20,963 nucleotides of DNA from assembly GCA_030647575.1 (NCBI GenBank), contig JAUSJS010000018.1:1-20963 (forward strand). Direction: 5' to 3'. The DNA comes from Candidatus Limnocylindrales bacterium (GTDB taxonomy: Bacteria > Chloroflexota > Limnocylindria > Limnocylindrales > CSP1-4). Positions 14,717-20,963 of this stretch are shown piece after piece. The translations under genes were made by a program, and so were the position numbers. How positions within the stretch are numbered: the first letter of the stretch is position 1; each line of letters begins with the position of its first letter. The notes below the pieces were generated by a model, which was not told the DNA's origin, ran no database searches, and saw nothing but the letters and a program-made list of their open reading frames with translations.

Positions 14717-15645
14717 CTGGGACCTCCTTCGGCGGGCTCGCTCCGCCAGTTCGCTCGAATGATCGCATCGCTGATTCGTGCGGCGCGGACGTTGGCGCGC
14801 ACATCATGGACTCGGACCATGTCCGCGCCGCCGGCAATGGCCAGCGCCGTGGTCGCCAGCGTTGCCTCGAGGCGCTGTTCGGGACCCAGGTCCAGCACGC
14901 GTCCCAGGGTCGACTTCCGGCTCGTGCCGAGCAGGATCGGTCGCCCCAGGGTTCGAAGGGTGCCGAGTTCGCGCATGAGCTCCAGGTTCTGCTCCGGCGT
15001 CTTGCCGAAGCCGAAGCCCGGATCGACGATCAGGTCGTCCCAGCGAACGCCCAGCCTGAGCGCACGCTCGAGCGCCGCCTGGAGATCGGCCATGACTTCG
15101 GGCAGCAGGCGTGCATAGCGGGCTTCGGCCCGGTTGTGCATGACCACGAGGGGGATGCGGTTCGCGGCGGCCAACCTGGGCAGCGCGTCGTCCCGACCGA
15201 CACCCCAGACGTCGTTGATCAGGTCGGCGCCGGCGGCCAGCGCGGCTTCGGCGACTGCCGGCTTCGTCGTGTCGACGCTGAGCGGGACGTTCGGCAGCGC
15301 CGCGCGCAGGGCCGCGATGACCGGCACCACCCGCCTGCGTTCCTCCTCGGCCGAGACGGGTTGATGCCCGGGGCGGGTCGATTCACCGCCGACATCGAGG
15401 ATGTCGGCGCCCTCGGCGACCATGCGCCGGGCGCTCGCGACGGCGACCTCGACCGGATCGAGAGCGTCCGTGGTCCCCGCACGTGTCCGCCGGGTGGCGG
15501 CCAACACGCCGTCGCCCGAGAACGAATCGGGCGTGACGTTGATGATGCCCATCACAAACGTCCGTGCGCCCCAGCGGAATGTGGTTGGACCGATCGTCGA
15601 CGGAGCGGGGTGGGCCGGCCTGTTCGTTGCGCTGGGCTCGCTCAT
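14713..15645 (-). CDS. folP: Dihydropteroate synthase
   Basis: The 310-residue cytosolic enzyme joins 6-hydroxymethyl-dihydropterin diphosphate to p-aminobenzoate. All signatures are present: VMGIINVTPDSFSGDG (~31-46), ADILDVGGESTRPG, VPLSVDTTKP, ADLINDVWG, LVVMHN, DLIVDPGFGFGKTPEQN, ILLGTSRKS and the closing MVRVHDV. A ~15-residue insert after the first motif (TRRTRAGTTDA) is slightly long. ATG 15645 overlaps the folC stop by 4 bp (ATGA), and its own stop overlaps the folB CTG start, so folC, folP and folB are translationally coupled. The enzyme is the sulfonamide target. Confidence 0.95.
   Translation of the reverse strand: MSEPSATNRPAHPAPSTIGPTTFRWGARTFVMGIINVTPDSFSGDGVLAATRRTRAGTTDALDPVEVAVASARRMVAEGADILDVGGESTRPGHQPVSAEEERRRVVPVIAALRAALPNVPLSVDTTKPAVAEAALAAGADLINDVWGVGRDDALPRLAAANRIPLVVMHNRAEARYARLLPEVMADLQAALERALRLGVRWDDLIVDPGFGFGKTPEQNLELMRELGTLRTLGRPILLGTSRKSTLGRVLDLGPEQRLEATLATTALAIAGGADMVRVHDVRANVRAARISDAIIRANWRSEPAEGGPS
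14722..14729 (-). promoter_or_regulatory. Strong Shine-Dalgarno that sets the folB CTG start
   Basis: On the minus strand AAGGAGGT lies inside the 3' end of folP and is 5 nt from CTG 14716, which is the right distance for that codon and 32 nt from the first ATG (14689). This decides the start choice. Confidence 0.7.
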
Positions 15646-17000
15646 GCGTCCTCGGAGGGATCGGGGTCGCGCAGGTTGGGGTCGTCGACCAGCTGGTCGC
15701 GCGCCGCACCGACAAGATAGAGGGAACCGGCGACAACGACGGGCCCGGCGTCGGCGGACCGCTGCGACAGTGCCCGGTCCAGAGCTGCCGCGTGGTCTGG
15801 CGCGGCGACGACCCGGCCGCCGGGCAGCCCAGCCTCCCAGCGAGCGGCCAGGTCCGCCGCCGGCATCGCGCGGGCAACGTCCAGGCTCGTGCAGACCACG
15901 GTCGCGCCGGTCAGCGCCCGCGACGCCGCGAGCGCACGGATGACGCCATCCACGTCCTTGTCGGCCATCGACGCGGTGAGGAGGGTGACCGGGCCGTCGG
16001 CCAGGAATGGCCGCAGGTCGTCGAGCGCGGCGGCGAGGGCCGCCGCCCCGGCTGGGTTATGGGCGCCGTCGAGCAGGACGTCACGGCCCGCCACGGTCAG
16101 CAGCTCCAGGCGCCCGGGCCAGACCACCGCGGCGTAGCCGGATCGTCGAGCCGCCGCCTCGGTCTGTGCGATCCCGGCTGAGGCCAGGGCGTCGAGCAGG
16201 GCGTCGGCGATCGCCACGTTGGCGGCCTGGTGGCGCCCGCGCAAGGCGACCCGCGTTCGGCCGAGGCCCGGCAGCTCCACCTCGATCCCGTCGCGATCCC
16301 AGCCCAGAAGGGGGGCGGGCTGCACCTCGGTCAACGGGACCCTGAGCCGGCGCGCGCGCCGCCGGATGACCGCCAGTCCGTCACCGCGCGCGCCGGTCAC
16401 GGCCAGGTCGCCACGCTCGATGATGGCCGCCTTCTCGCGGGCGATCGCGGTCACCGTCACGCCCAACCGATCCATGTGATCCAGGTCGACGTTGGTCACG
16501 ACGGCGACGCCGCCGTCCCACGCATGGGTCGCGTCCAGCCGGCCCCCAAGGCCCACCTCGACGAGCGCAACCTCCGGGCGGACCTCCGCGAAGTGGGCGA
16601 AGACGACGGCGGTCAGCAGCTCGAACTCGGTCGGCTGACCGTGGCGGGCGACGATTCCATCCGAAGCTCGAAGCACGCGGTCCACGAGCCGCGCGAAGTC
16701 GTCCGCGCCGATGGGCCGGCCATCGATCTGGATCCGCTCGCGATAGGTGACGAGATGCGGCTTGGGCGTGGTCCCGACGTGGTAACCGGCGGCTCGCAGC
16801 GCCGCGTCCGCGAGGGCCAGGACGCTGCCCTTGCCGTTCGTCCCCGCGATCAGCGCGCCGCGGACGGCCAGATGAGGGTCATCCAAGCCGCGCAGCAGCG
16901 CGCGAGTCCGTCCCAGTCCCAATCGGATCCCGAAACGGCCACGCTCGCCGAGTGCCTTGAGGGCCTGCGCGTAGGTCAGGCCGGGCGACGGCGCGCTCAT
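15642..17000 (-). CDS. folC: Bifunctional folylpolyglutamate synthase / dihydrofolate synthase
   Basis: The 452-residue Mur-ligase-family enzyme adds Glu to dihydropteroate and to tetrahydrofolates, using ATP. Motifs in order: the P-loop AGTNGKGSVLALADAALRAA (52-71), GTTPKPHLVTYRERIQIDG, TEFELLTAVVFAHF, the VEVGLGGRLDATHAW box (usually DATN), VVTNVDLDHMDRLG, EKAAIIERG with the carbamylated-Lys region, RHQAANVAIADALL and LLDGAHNPAGAAALAAAL. Length is normal. ATG 17000 lies 10 bp after the stop of the upstream 4-Cys gene, and the folC stop overlaps folP (ATGA). So the order is 4-Cys gene, folC, folP, folB. Confidence 0.93.
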   Translation of the reverse strand: MSAPSPGLTYAQALKALGERGRFGIRLGLGRTRALLRGLDDPHLAVRGALIAGTNGKGSVLALADAALRAAGYHVGTTPKPHLVTYRERIQIDGRPIGADDFARLVDRVLRASDGIVARHGQPTEFELLTAVVFAHFAEVRPEVALVEVGLGGRLDATHAWDGGVAVVTNVDLDHMDRLGVTVTAIAREKAAIIERGDLAVTGARGDGLAVIRRRARRLRVPLTEVQPAPLLGWDRDGIEVELPGLGRTRVALRGRHQAANVAIADALLDALASAGIAQTEAAARRSGYAAVVWPGRLELLTVAGRDVLLDGAHNPAGAAALAAALDDLRPFLADGPVTLLTASMADKDVDGVIRALAASRALTGATVVCTSLDVARAMPAADLAARWEAGLPGGRVVAAPDHAAALDRALSQRSADAGPVVVAGSLYLVGAARDQLVDDPNLRDPDPSEDA

Positions 17001-17010
17001 CTCTTGGCCG

Positions 17011-17244
17011 TCACTCTCGGGTCAGCTCTTCCTCGTAGAAGATGCATTGGTTGAAGCGTGGCGTCAGGCAGACGTCATTGACGTAGCCCTGCTCCATGTG
17101 GACGCCGCCGCGAAGCTGGCAGCGCGAGGTCATGTTGTCCTGACGGATCAAGGCCTTCAGCAGGTGCGGTGCCTGGATCGGGATCGCACCCCGCGCGCCG
17201 GTTATGTAGAAGTGCGGGCAGACGTTCCGTCGTAGATTCGGCAC
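17011..17244 (-). CDS. Small 4-Cys protein at the head of the folate operon
   Basis: The 77-residue product has four Cys in a C-x32-C-x16-C-x7-C layout: NVCPHFYITG, MTSRCQLRGG, VNDVCLTPRF and FNQCIFYEEEL. The pattern CP...RC...CL....C(I/P)xF/Y resembles the small Cys domain I know from Chloroflexota proteins, where it is probably an Fe-S or zinc site; that comparison is from memory and not a search. GTG 17244 is a weak guess for the start: the frame is open to 17424, but codon use upstream degrades and no ribosome site is clear. It lies 10 bp before folC on the same strand, so it is probably co-transcribed with folate synthesis. A role there is not established. Confidence 0.6.
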   Translation of the reverse strand: MPNLRRNVCPHFYITGARGAIPIQAPHLLKALIRQDNMTSRCQLRGGVHMEQGYVNDVCLTPRFNQCIFYEEELTRE

Positions 17245-17301
17245 GCCGAATCCGGCCGGCAGGGCGCCCTTCGTCCGTGCGTCGACCGGGGTGCCCGTCG
17301 G

Positions 17302-17326
17302 GCTCACCGTTGGACGCGCGGTGAGC
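17302..17326. repeat. 8-bp perfect inverted repeat, 9-nt loop
   Basis: GCTCACCG and CGGTGAGC flank TTGGACGCG, 58 bp upstream of the presumed start of the fol-operon 4-Cys gene. It could be a leader hairpin or operator. Confidence 0.45.
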
Positions 17327-17447
17327 GGCGATGGTGAGACCCGAGCGATCGGACCCACGCCGAAGGCCGGGCGGCCCGTCGGGCTGGCAGGCCGGCGGCC
17401 GGATTCTGGATCGCGAGCTCGCACGCTCCATCCCCTTGATTCGCGGG

Positions 17448-17474
17448 CGCGCGCGTCAGGTCATCACGCGCGCG
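17448..17474. repeat. 9-bp perfect inverted repeat, 9-nt loop
   Basis: CGCGCGCGT and ACGCGCGCG flank CAGGTCATC, 84 bp upstream of ATG 17559 in the divergent region. The all-GC arms make a very stable hairpin; a shared operator is also possible. Confidence 0.45.
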
Positions 17475-17545
17475 ACCGGGCCAGAGTACAACGCACCATA
17501 CCGAACGGCACGACCAACCCCGCGGACCGCCGCCCGCCGCCATGC

Positions 17546-17551
17546 GACAAT
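17546..17551 (+). promoter_or_regulatory. Candidate -10 box (GACAAT), leaderless start
   Basis: GACAAT ends 7 nt before ATG 17559 with no Shine-Dalgarno between. The spacing matches the CTACCAT boxes elsewhere, but the hexamer is less typical. Confidence 0.3.
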
Positions 17552-17558
17552 CCACCCG

Positions 17559-18758
17559 ATGACGACCCGGCGCGACTCGCGGCAGACGCACGTTCGACCC
17601 CGTCCCCCGTCCACCGGTCGTCCCGCTCCCATCAAGGCCAGACCTCGGGCGCCAACATCCACTCGCCTCGCCGTCCACCGACCGATCGAGCGCGACCGCG
17701 GGTTGCCGATCGTCGCCAAGCTGGGCCTGCTCGCGGCGGTGGCCCTCCTCGGCCTGACCGTCCTGTACCTTGGCGTTGGTGGACTCGGCAGCGTGGTTGG
17801 AGGAATCAGCGCGTCACTTGGTGGCTTCATCACCAGCATCACGGCCGTGCCGACACCGAAGCCGTCCGTGATCGCGGTCAGCGATCCGCCGACGATGCAG
17901 CAGCCCGCGGAACCGTACACGGCCGAGACCACGGTCGACCTCGTCGTGACCGTTCCATCGGAAGTTGCCGGTGATCAAAACTCACGGATCCGCGTCTACC
18001 TGGCGCTCAAGGACCAGGCTCCAACCCCGATCCAGGAAGCGCCCCTGGCGGCGACTCCGCAGACGGTGATCCCGGTCGAGCTGACCAAGGGGATCAACGA
18101 CTTCTCCGTGACGATCGTCGGACCCGGGGGCGAGTCCGATCCGTCGCCCGTCGTGCGCTACGTGCTCGACCAGGCGCCGGCCAAGATCACGATCTCCTCG
18201 CCCAAGGAGGGCGCCGTCGTCAACGGGCTGACGGTCGAGATCAACGGGAAGACGCAGGGCCGCACCACGCTTGTCGCCCGCAACGCAGCCAATGGCTCGT
18301 CCATCACTAGTAGCGCGGGCAGCGACGGTCTGTTCACCCTCAATCTGCCGCTCTCCACCGGCACCAACGAGATCACCATCACCGGCACGGATCCGGCCGG
18401 AAATGTCAAGGAGCTGACCCTGACCGTTCGCCGCGGCTCGGGCCAGCTGACGGCGGTGCTGGGAGCGTCGGCGTACAAGCTGTCGGTCGCGAAGCTGCCG
18501 CAGGACCTCACGCTCACGGCGTCGGCCTCAGATCCCGATGGCAATCCAGTCGTCGGGGCCGACATCACGTTCACCCTGAGCATCCCGGGCATCCCGACGG
18601 TCACGGCCGACATGCAGACCGACGATCAGGGCCGAGCGACCTTCACGACCGCCGTGCCCGAAGGCGCGGATTCTGGCCAGGGCAGCGCCACGATCCTGCT
18701 CTCGAGCGAGGAGTTCGGCTCCACGCAGGACTACACGGTCATCACGATCGAACCGTAG
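17559..18758 (+). CDS. Membrane-anchored protein with Ig-like extracellular domains
   Basis: The 399-residue protein has a basic, Pro/Arg-rich cytosolic tail (1-48), one membrane helix (VAKLGLLAAVALLGLTVLYL, ~52-75) and a large outside part. That part starts with a Pro/Thr linker (AVPTPKPS) and a beta-rich region (VDLVVTVPSEV, IRVYLALKD). It goes on to a bacterial Ig-like domain (ITISSPKEGAVVNGLTVEIN to NEITITGTDPAGNVKELTLT, ~208-290). The last ~95 residues resemble a Big_1/invasin-type domain (DPDGNPVVGADITFTLSI, TDDQGRATFTTAVPEG). A surface structural, adhesion or polysaccharide-binding role is likely, but no catalytic motif is seen. ATG 17559 was chosen because codon quality begins there; an upstream open frame to 17331 is poor. 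Confidence 0.75.
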   Translation: MTTRRDSRQTHVRPRPPSTGRPAPIKARPRAPTSTRLAVHRPIERDRGLPIVAKLGLLAAVALLGLTVLYLGVGGLGSVVGGISASLGGFITSITAVPTPKPSVIAVSDPPTMQQPAEPYTAETTVDLVVTVPSEVAGDQNSRIRVYLALKDQAPTPIQEAPLAATPQTVIPVELTKGINDFSVTIVGPGGESDPSPVVRYVLDQAPAKITISSPKEGAVVNGLTVEINGKTQGRTTLVARNAANGSSITSSAGSDGLFTLNLPLSTGTNEITITGTDPAGNVKELTLTVRRGSGQLTAVLGASAYKLSVAKLPQDLTLTASASDPDGNPVVGADITFTLSIPGIPTVTADMQTDDQGRATFTTAVPEGADSGQGSATILLSSEEFGSTQDYTVITIEP

Positions 18759-18761
18759 GGC

Positions 18762-18776
18762 GGGGCAGACTGCCCC
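18762..18776 (+). terminator. Short palindrome after the Ig-like gene
   Basis: GGGGCAGACTGCCCC is a GC-rich palindrome 3 bp after the stop. It could act as a terminator, but has no U-tract. Confidence 0.3.
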
Positions 18777-18911
18777 GAACGAATCGACCGCCGCCAAACG
18801 ACCTTTTCGCGATCGTTCCAACCACGCGGAATGATCTCGAGTCTCGAGTCGTCATGGGTTTCGCGGGTGGGAGCGTCCGGCCTGCGCGACGTGGCGAACC
18901 AGTACAGCGGG

Positions 18912-18940
18912 TCGACAGCAGGGCCGCGCGCAGCTACCAT
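18912..18940 (+). promoter_or_regulatory. Promoter TCGACA-17-TACCAT of the zinc-ribbon gene
   Basis: TCGACA (18912-18917), a 17-bp spacer, then TACCAT (18935-18940), which ends 6 nt before ATG 18947. This is the clearest CTACCAT case, because the -35 matches that of the promoter at 2170. The mRNA would begin at or close to the ATG. Confidence 0.55.
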
Positions 18941-18946
18941 CGGCCC

Positions 18947-19432
18947 ATGCCGATGTGGCGATGTCCGCACTGTGCGACACCCCAGGCCGAGACAGCGCGA
19001 TGCTGGGTCTGTCACCGATCGAGCACCGCCTGCGGGGCCTGCCGGCACTTCCGTCGCGCCGTCGCTGGCCAGCTCGGCTATTGCGGCCTCGACCGCCAGC
19101 GCCGACCCCTGCGGGGTGACGAGATCCGCCCGTGCTGGGAAGCGGCCGATGCCGCCGGAGCGTCACCGGCGCCGCTGCCGGGGATCGGGGCGGCCTGGCC
19201 GCTGGAGCCAGCCACCGACCGAACGGACGTTCGTCCGCTCCAGTTCGTGGAGGTCCAGCCCGAGGGTCGGTCGGGTCCGGCGGCCCCGGCTCACGACGGC
19301 CGGGCGAACCGGCCGGATCGTGCGACGGCGGCCGACGATGGCGCGCCCGAGGCAACCGATGACGCGCTCTTCCTGACGCCCGCGAGGAGCGTCGAACCCC
19401 GCTGGAGTCTTTGGGGCGACGTCGACACGTGA
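18947..19432 (+). CDS. Zinc-ribbon protein with two Cys4 clusters
   Basis: The 161-residue protein starts with a zinc ribbon C6-P-H-C9-x9-C19-W-V-C22. A second cluster follows: C29-G-A-C32 in a CGACRHF motif, YCG at 46 and PCW at 63, with DRQRRPLRGDEIRPCWEA between. The second cluster resembles the small Cys-rich modules of Chloroflexota, by memory and without a search. Residues 65-161 are Pro/Ala/Asp-rich, likely disordered, and end RWSLWGDVDT. It probably binds zinc or Fe-S, but function and partners are unknown. ATG 18947 follows the TCGACA-17-TACCAT promoter, with an alternative ATG six bases later. It converges on the HtrA gene. Confidence 0.7.
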   Translation: MPMWRCPHCATPQAETARCWVCHRSSTACGACRHFRRAVAGQLGYCGLDRQRRPLRGDEIRPCWEAADAAGASPAPLPGIGAAWPLEPATDRTDVRPLQFVEVQPEGRSGPAAPAHDGRANRPDRATAADDGAPEATDDALFLTPARSVEPRWSLWGDVDT

Positions 19433-19454
19433 AGCTCGGGTAAGCCGGATTTCC

Positions 19455-19508
19455 ACCACCGGCCCCGATCCGACCACCGGCCCCGATCCCACCACCGGCC
19501 CCGATTCC
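19455..19508 (+). repeat. Three tandem 18-bp repeats leading into the 166-bp element
   Basis: ACCACCGGCCCCGATCCG, ACCACCGGCCCCGATCCC and ACCACCGGCCCCGATTCC follow each other without gaps (19455, 19473 and 19491). The third copy overlaps the left end of the 166-bp element (CGATTCC), so the tandem run looks like a reiterated element end. Confidence 0.7.
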
Positions 19509-19667
19509 AGCCGGGTTGGTGCAAGCAACCCCTCGAGACCCAGGCGCGTCGATAGCAGCAGCCCCACTGGAACACGCGACGGATCCCGACCAAACTCCGC
19601 CCAGAGTTCCAGAGTGGCTGGCACCTGAGACCGGTTCGTGTCCGGTACACCAGCCGAGCTGGAATCG
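19502..19667 (+). repeat. 166-bp dispersed element, copy 2
   Basis: This is the same element as 14131-14296, here in the plus orientation. It starts CGATTCCAGCCGGGTTGGTG and ends ACACCAGCCGAGCTGGAATCG-like, with the same inner blocks (CAGCAG, ACTGGAA, CAGAGTTCCAG, ACCGG-TTCGTGT-CCGGT hairpin). The middle differs by compensating 1-nt indels, so the total length is identical. It lies between the convergent zinc-ribbon and HtrA genes. Confidence 0.7.
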
Positions 19668-19719
19668 CCGCGCGGCGCCCCGAACCGGCCAGCCGAGCTG
19701 GAATCGCCGCGCGGCGCCC
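19651..19719 (+). repeat. 30-bp perfect direct repeat with a 39-bp period (right end of the element duplicated)
   Basis: A 30-bp sequence occurs at 19651-19680 and identically at 19690-19719. It contains the element end CAGCCGAGCTGGAATCG followed by CGCGCGGCG-type palindromic DNA. The first copy is the right end of the 166-bp element; the second is a tandem copy. Confidence 0.7.
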
Positions 19720-19763
19720 AACCGGCCCGCCGAACCCGACGGCCCTCCAGGGTCAGGAGCGCC

Positions 19764-20963
19764 TTACAGATCCGCGGGCCGCGTTCCGAGCGTGACCTCG
19801 AGAGTCAGGTGCTGGCCGTCGCGCAGGATCTCGACGCTGACCGTGTCGCCCGGTGAGAACTGGGCGAGCGTGGCGTCCAGCGGATGGCCATCGTCGATGA
19901 CCTTGCCCTCGACGCTCAGGATGATGTCGCCGTCCTTGATCCCGGCCTCCGCCGCAGGCGTACCGGCCTGCACGCCGGGGACCGGCTGGTCGTTCTGATC
20001 GCGGCCGCCAACCAGGGCTCCAGCCCGGACCGGCAGGCTCTCCTCGTCCGCGAGCTGTCGGGTGATGCTCACGAACTGGATTCCGAGGTACGGCCTGGCG
20101 AGCTTTTCGCCGGCCAAGGCCTGGGCCATGATCGGGCGAGCGACGTCGATCGGGATGGCGAACCCGATGCCGTTGCTGTTGGTGGCAATCGCTGTGTTGA
20201 TCCCGACGACGTTGCCGCTGGCGTCGAGCAGCGGACCGCCGGAGTTCCCGGGGTTGATCGCCGCATCGGTCTGGATCAGGTTGGTCAAGGGCTTCGAGCT
20301 GCCGTCGGTCGTGATCGTGCGGCCCTTCGCCGAGACGATGCCGCTCGTCACCGAGTTGGAGTAGGTCCCGAGAGGGCTGCCGATGGCGACGACCAGCTGG
20401 CCGACCTCGAGGGCGTCGGACTCGCCGATCGCGGCCGTCGGCAGATCGGTCGCGTCGACCTTCATGATGGCCAGGTCGGTCAGCGTGTCGATGCCGTAGA
20501 CCTTGCCGGAAAGGACGCGCCCGTCCTTCAGCTCGACGTCGAAGCTCTCGCCGCCCTGGACGACATGGCGATTGGTCAGGATCCAGCCGCTACTGTTGAA
20601 GATGACGCCGGAACCGACGCCGGTCTCCGGAATCACGCCGAGATTGCCCGCGTCGGCGGAACCCGTGACGGTGATCCGCACCACAGCCGGGCTGACCTTG
20701 GCGGCCACATCGACCGTCGCCGACGACTCATCGATGGTGACCGGCTGGGGCGCACCAACATTCGTGCCCTGCGCCGTCGTCGGCGCCGAGGCCGGCCGAT
20801 CCAACGCTCCGGCCGCCCCGAGGGCCAGGACGGTTCCGCCGGAGGCGAGCACGGCCGAAAGCAGCGATACGGCGACGAGCGAGCCAGCGCCCGTACCGCG
20901 CCGGGGCGTCGTGGCGGGGGTGACCGGTTGGGTGATCGGGGCGGGCTCGTACCAGCGTTCCGG
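19764..20963 (-). CDS. HtrA/DegP-like serine protease with a PDZ domain (5'-partial)
   Basis: The frame is open to the right edge, so the start is outside the window and the GTG at 20852 is internal. About 399 residues are visible. A Pro/Thr-rich cytosolic tail (APITQPVTPATTPRRG) precedes a membrane helix (SLVAVSLLSAVLASGGTVLAL). Then comes a trypsin-like domain with the full triad: His in TNRHVVQGG, Asp in LTDLAIMKVD and Ser in INPGNSGGPLLD. One PDZ domain ends the protein (PAAEAGIKDGDIILSVEGK, VSVEILRDG). Such HtrA proteins degrade or refold damaged envelope proteins under stress. It is a single-PDZ, membrane-anchored form typical of Gram-positive and Chloroflexota-type cells. It converges on the zinc-ribbon gene. 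Confidence 0.9.
   Translation of the reverse strand, partial: PERWYEPAPITQPVTPATTPRRGTGAGSLVAVSLLSAVLASGGTVLALGAAGALDRPASAPTTAQGTNVGAPQPVTIDESSATVDVAAKVSPAVVRITVTGSADAGNLGVIPETGVGSGVIFNSSGWILTNRHVVQGGESFDVELKDGRVLSGKVYGIDTLTDLAIMKVDATDLPTAAIGESDALEVGQLVVAIGSPLGTYSNSVTSGIVSAKGRTITTDGSSKPLTNLIQTDAAINPGNSGGPLLDASGNVVGINTAIATNSNGIGFAIPIDVARPIMAQALAGEKLARPYLGIQFVSITRQLADEESLPVRAGALVGGRDQNDQPVPGVQAGTPAAEAGIKDGDIILSVEGKVIDDGHPLDATLAQFSPGDTVSVEILRDGQHLTLEVTLGTRPADL

Larger units (their letters stand above)
17245..17558. other. Divergent intergenic region with two strong dyads
   Basis: This 314-bp gap separates the minus-strand fol operon from the plus-strand Ig-like gene. The ORFs in it have Arg/Pro-rich junk products. 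It holds two inverted repeats (17302-17326 and 17448-17474) and a candidate -10 box at 17546. No riboswitch or RNA motif was recognised. Confidence 0.45.

Noticed and set aside
19628..19652. A T-arm-like hairpin (ACCGG-TTCGTGT-CCGGT) followed by ACACCA, suggesting a tRNA
   Set aside because: No D-arm, anticodon arm or acceptor pairing is found, and the other element copy does not keep the CCA-like end.
19455..19719. Possible CRISPR array
   Set aside because: The 18-mers are contiguous with no spacers, and the 30-bp repeat has only two copies. It is explained by the element ends.

Overview
The window is about 21 kb of very GC-rich bacterial chromosome with dense, high-GC3 genes, GTG, TTG and probably CTG start codons, a PASTA-type Ser/Thr kinase, and several small Cys-cluster proteins. 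No tRNA, rRNA, IS transposase or phage gene was seen. The mix suggests Chloroflexota (perhaps a Limnocylindria-like lineage) or, less likely, Actinomycetota. This is inference; there is no marker gene to settle it.

Left part (1-5.1 kb): a 5'-truncated unknown protein with a probable frameshift; a minus-strand ZIP-family metal transporter; then an operon-like unit with a good promoter (TCGACA-17-TAATCT) directly preceded by a 14-bp tandem repeat. That unit holds a 30-codon leader ORF, an uncharacterised protein built from three copies of a ~100-residue acidic domain, and an overlapping six-helix membrane protein. A small EF-Tu-domain-2-like protein follows on the minus strand.

Decay zone (5.1-6.9 kb): an intact SRPBCC/AHSA1 protein lies among gene fragments. 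These are a TolB/PD40 propeller blade, the C-terminus of an SdhA/FrdA/NadB-type flavoprotein with a frameshift and an in-frame amber codon, and the C-terminal tail of a class III adenylate/guanylate cyclase.

Middle (6.9-14.1 kb, all plus strand): a Cys-containing small protein; a MerR/excisionase-like HTH protein overlapping a ten-helix membrane protein; a DMT/EamA transporter overlapping an alpha/beta hydrolase; galU (UTP-glucose-1-phosphate uridylyltransferase); and a transmembrane PASTA kinase with a Pro/Thr-rich tail.

Right part (14.1-21 kb): a minus-strand folate operon (4-Cys protein, folC, folP, folB), with folP and folB each overlapping the gene before it by 4 bp and folB apparently starting at CTG; a divergent Ig-like surface protein; a zinc-ribbon protein; and a 5'-truncated HtrA/DegP-like protease running off the right edge.

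The strongest unlisted signals are (i) a 166-bp element with 9-bp perfect terminal inverted repeats, present twice in opposite orientation (14131-14296 and 19502-19667), each time between convergent genes; (ii) a recurring CTACCAT box 6-8 nt upstream of ATG codons that looks like a leaderless-mRNA promoter; and (iii) the three-domain repeat protein and membrane partner downstream of the tandem-repeat promoter.
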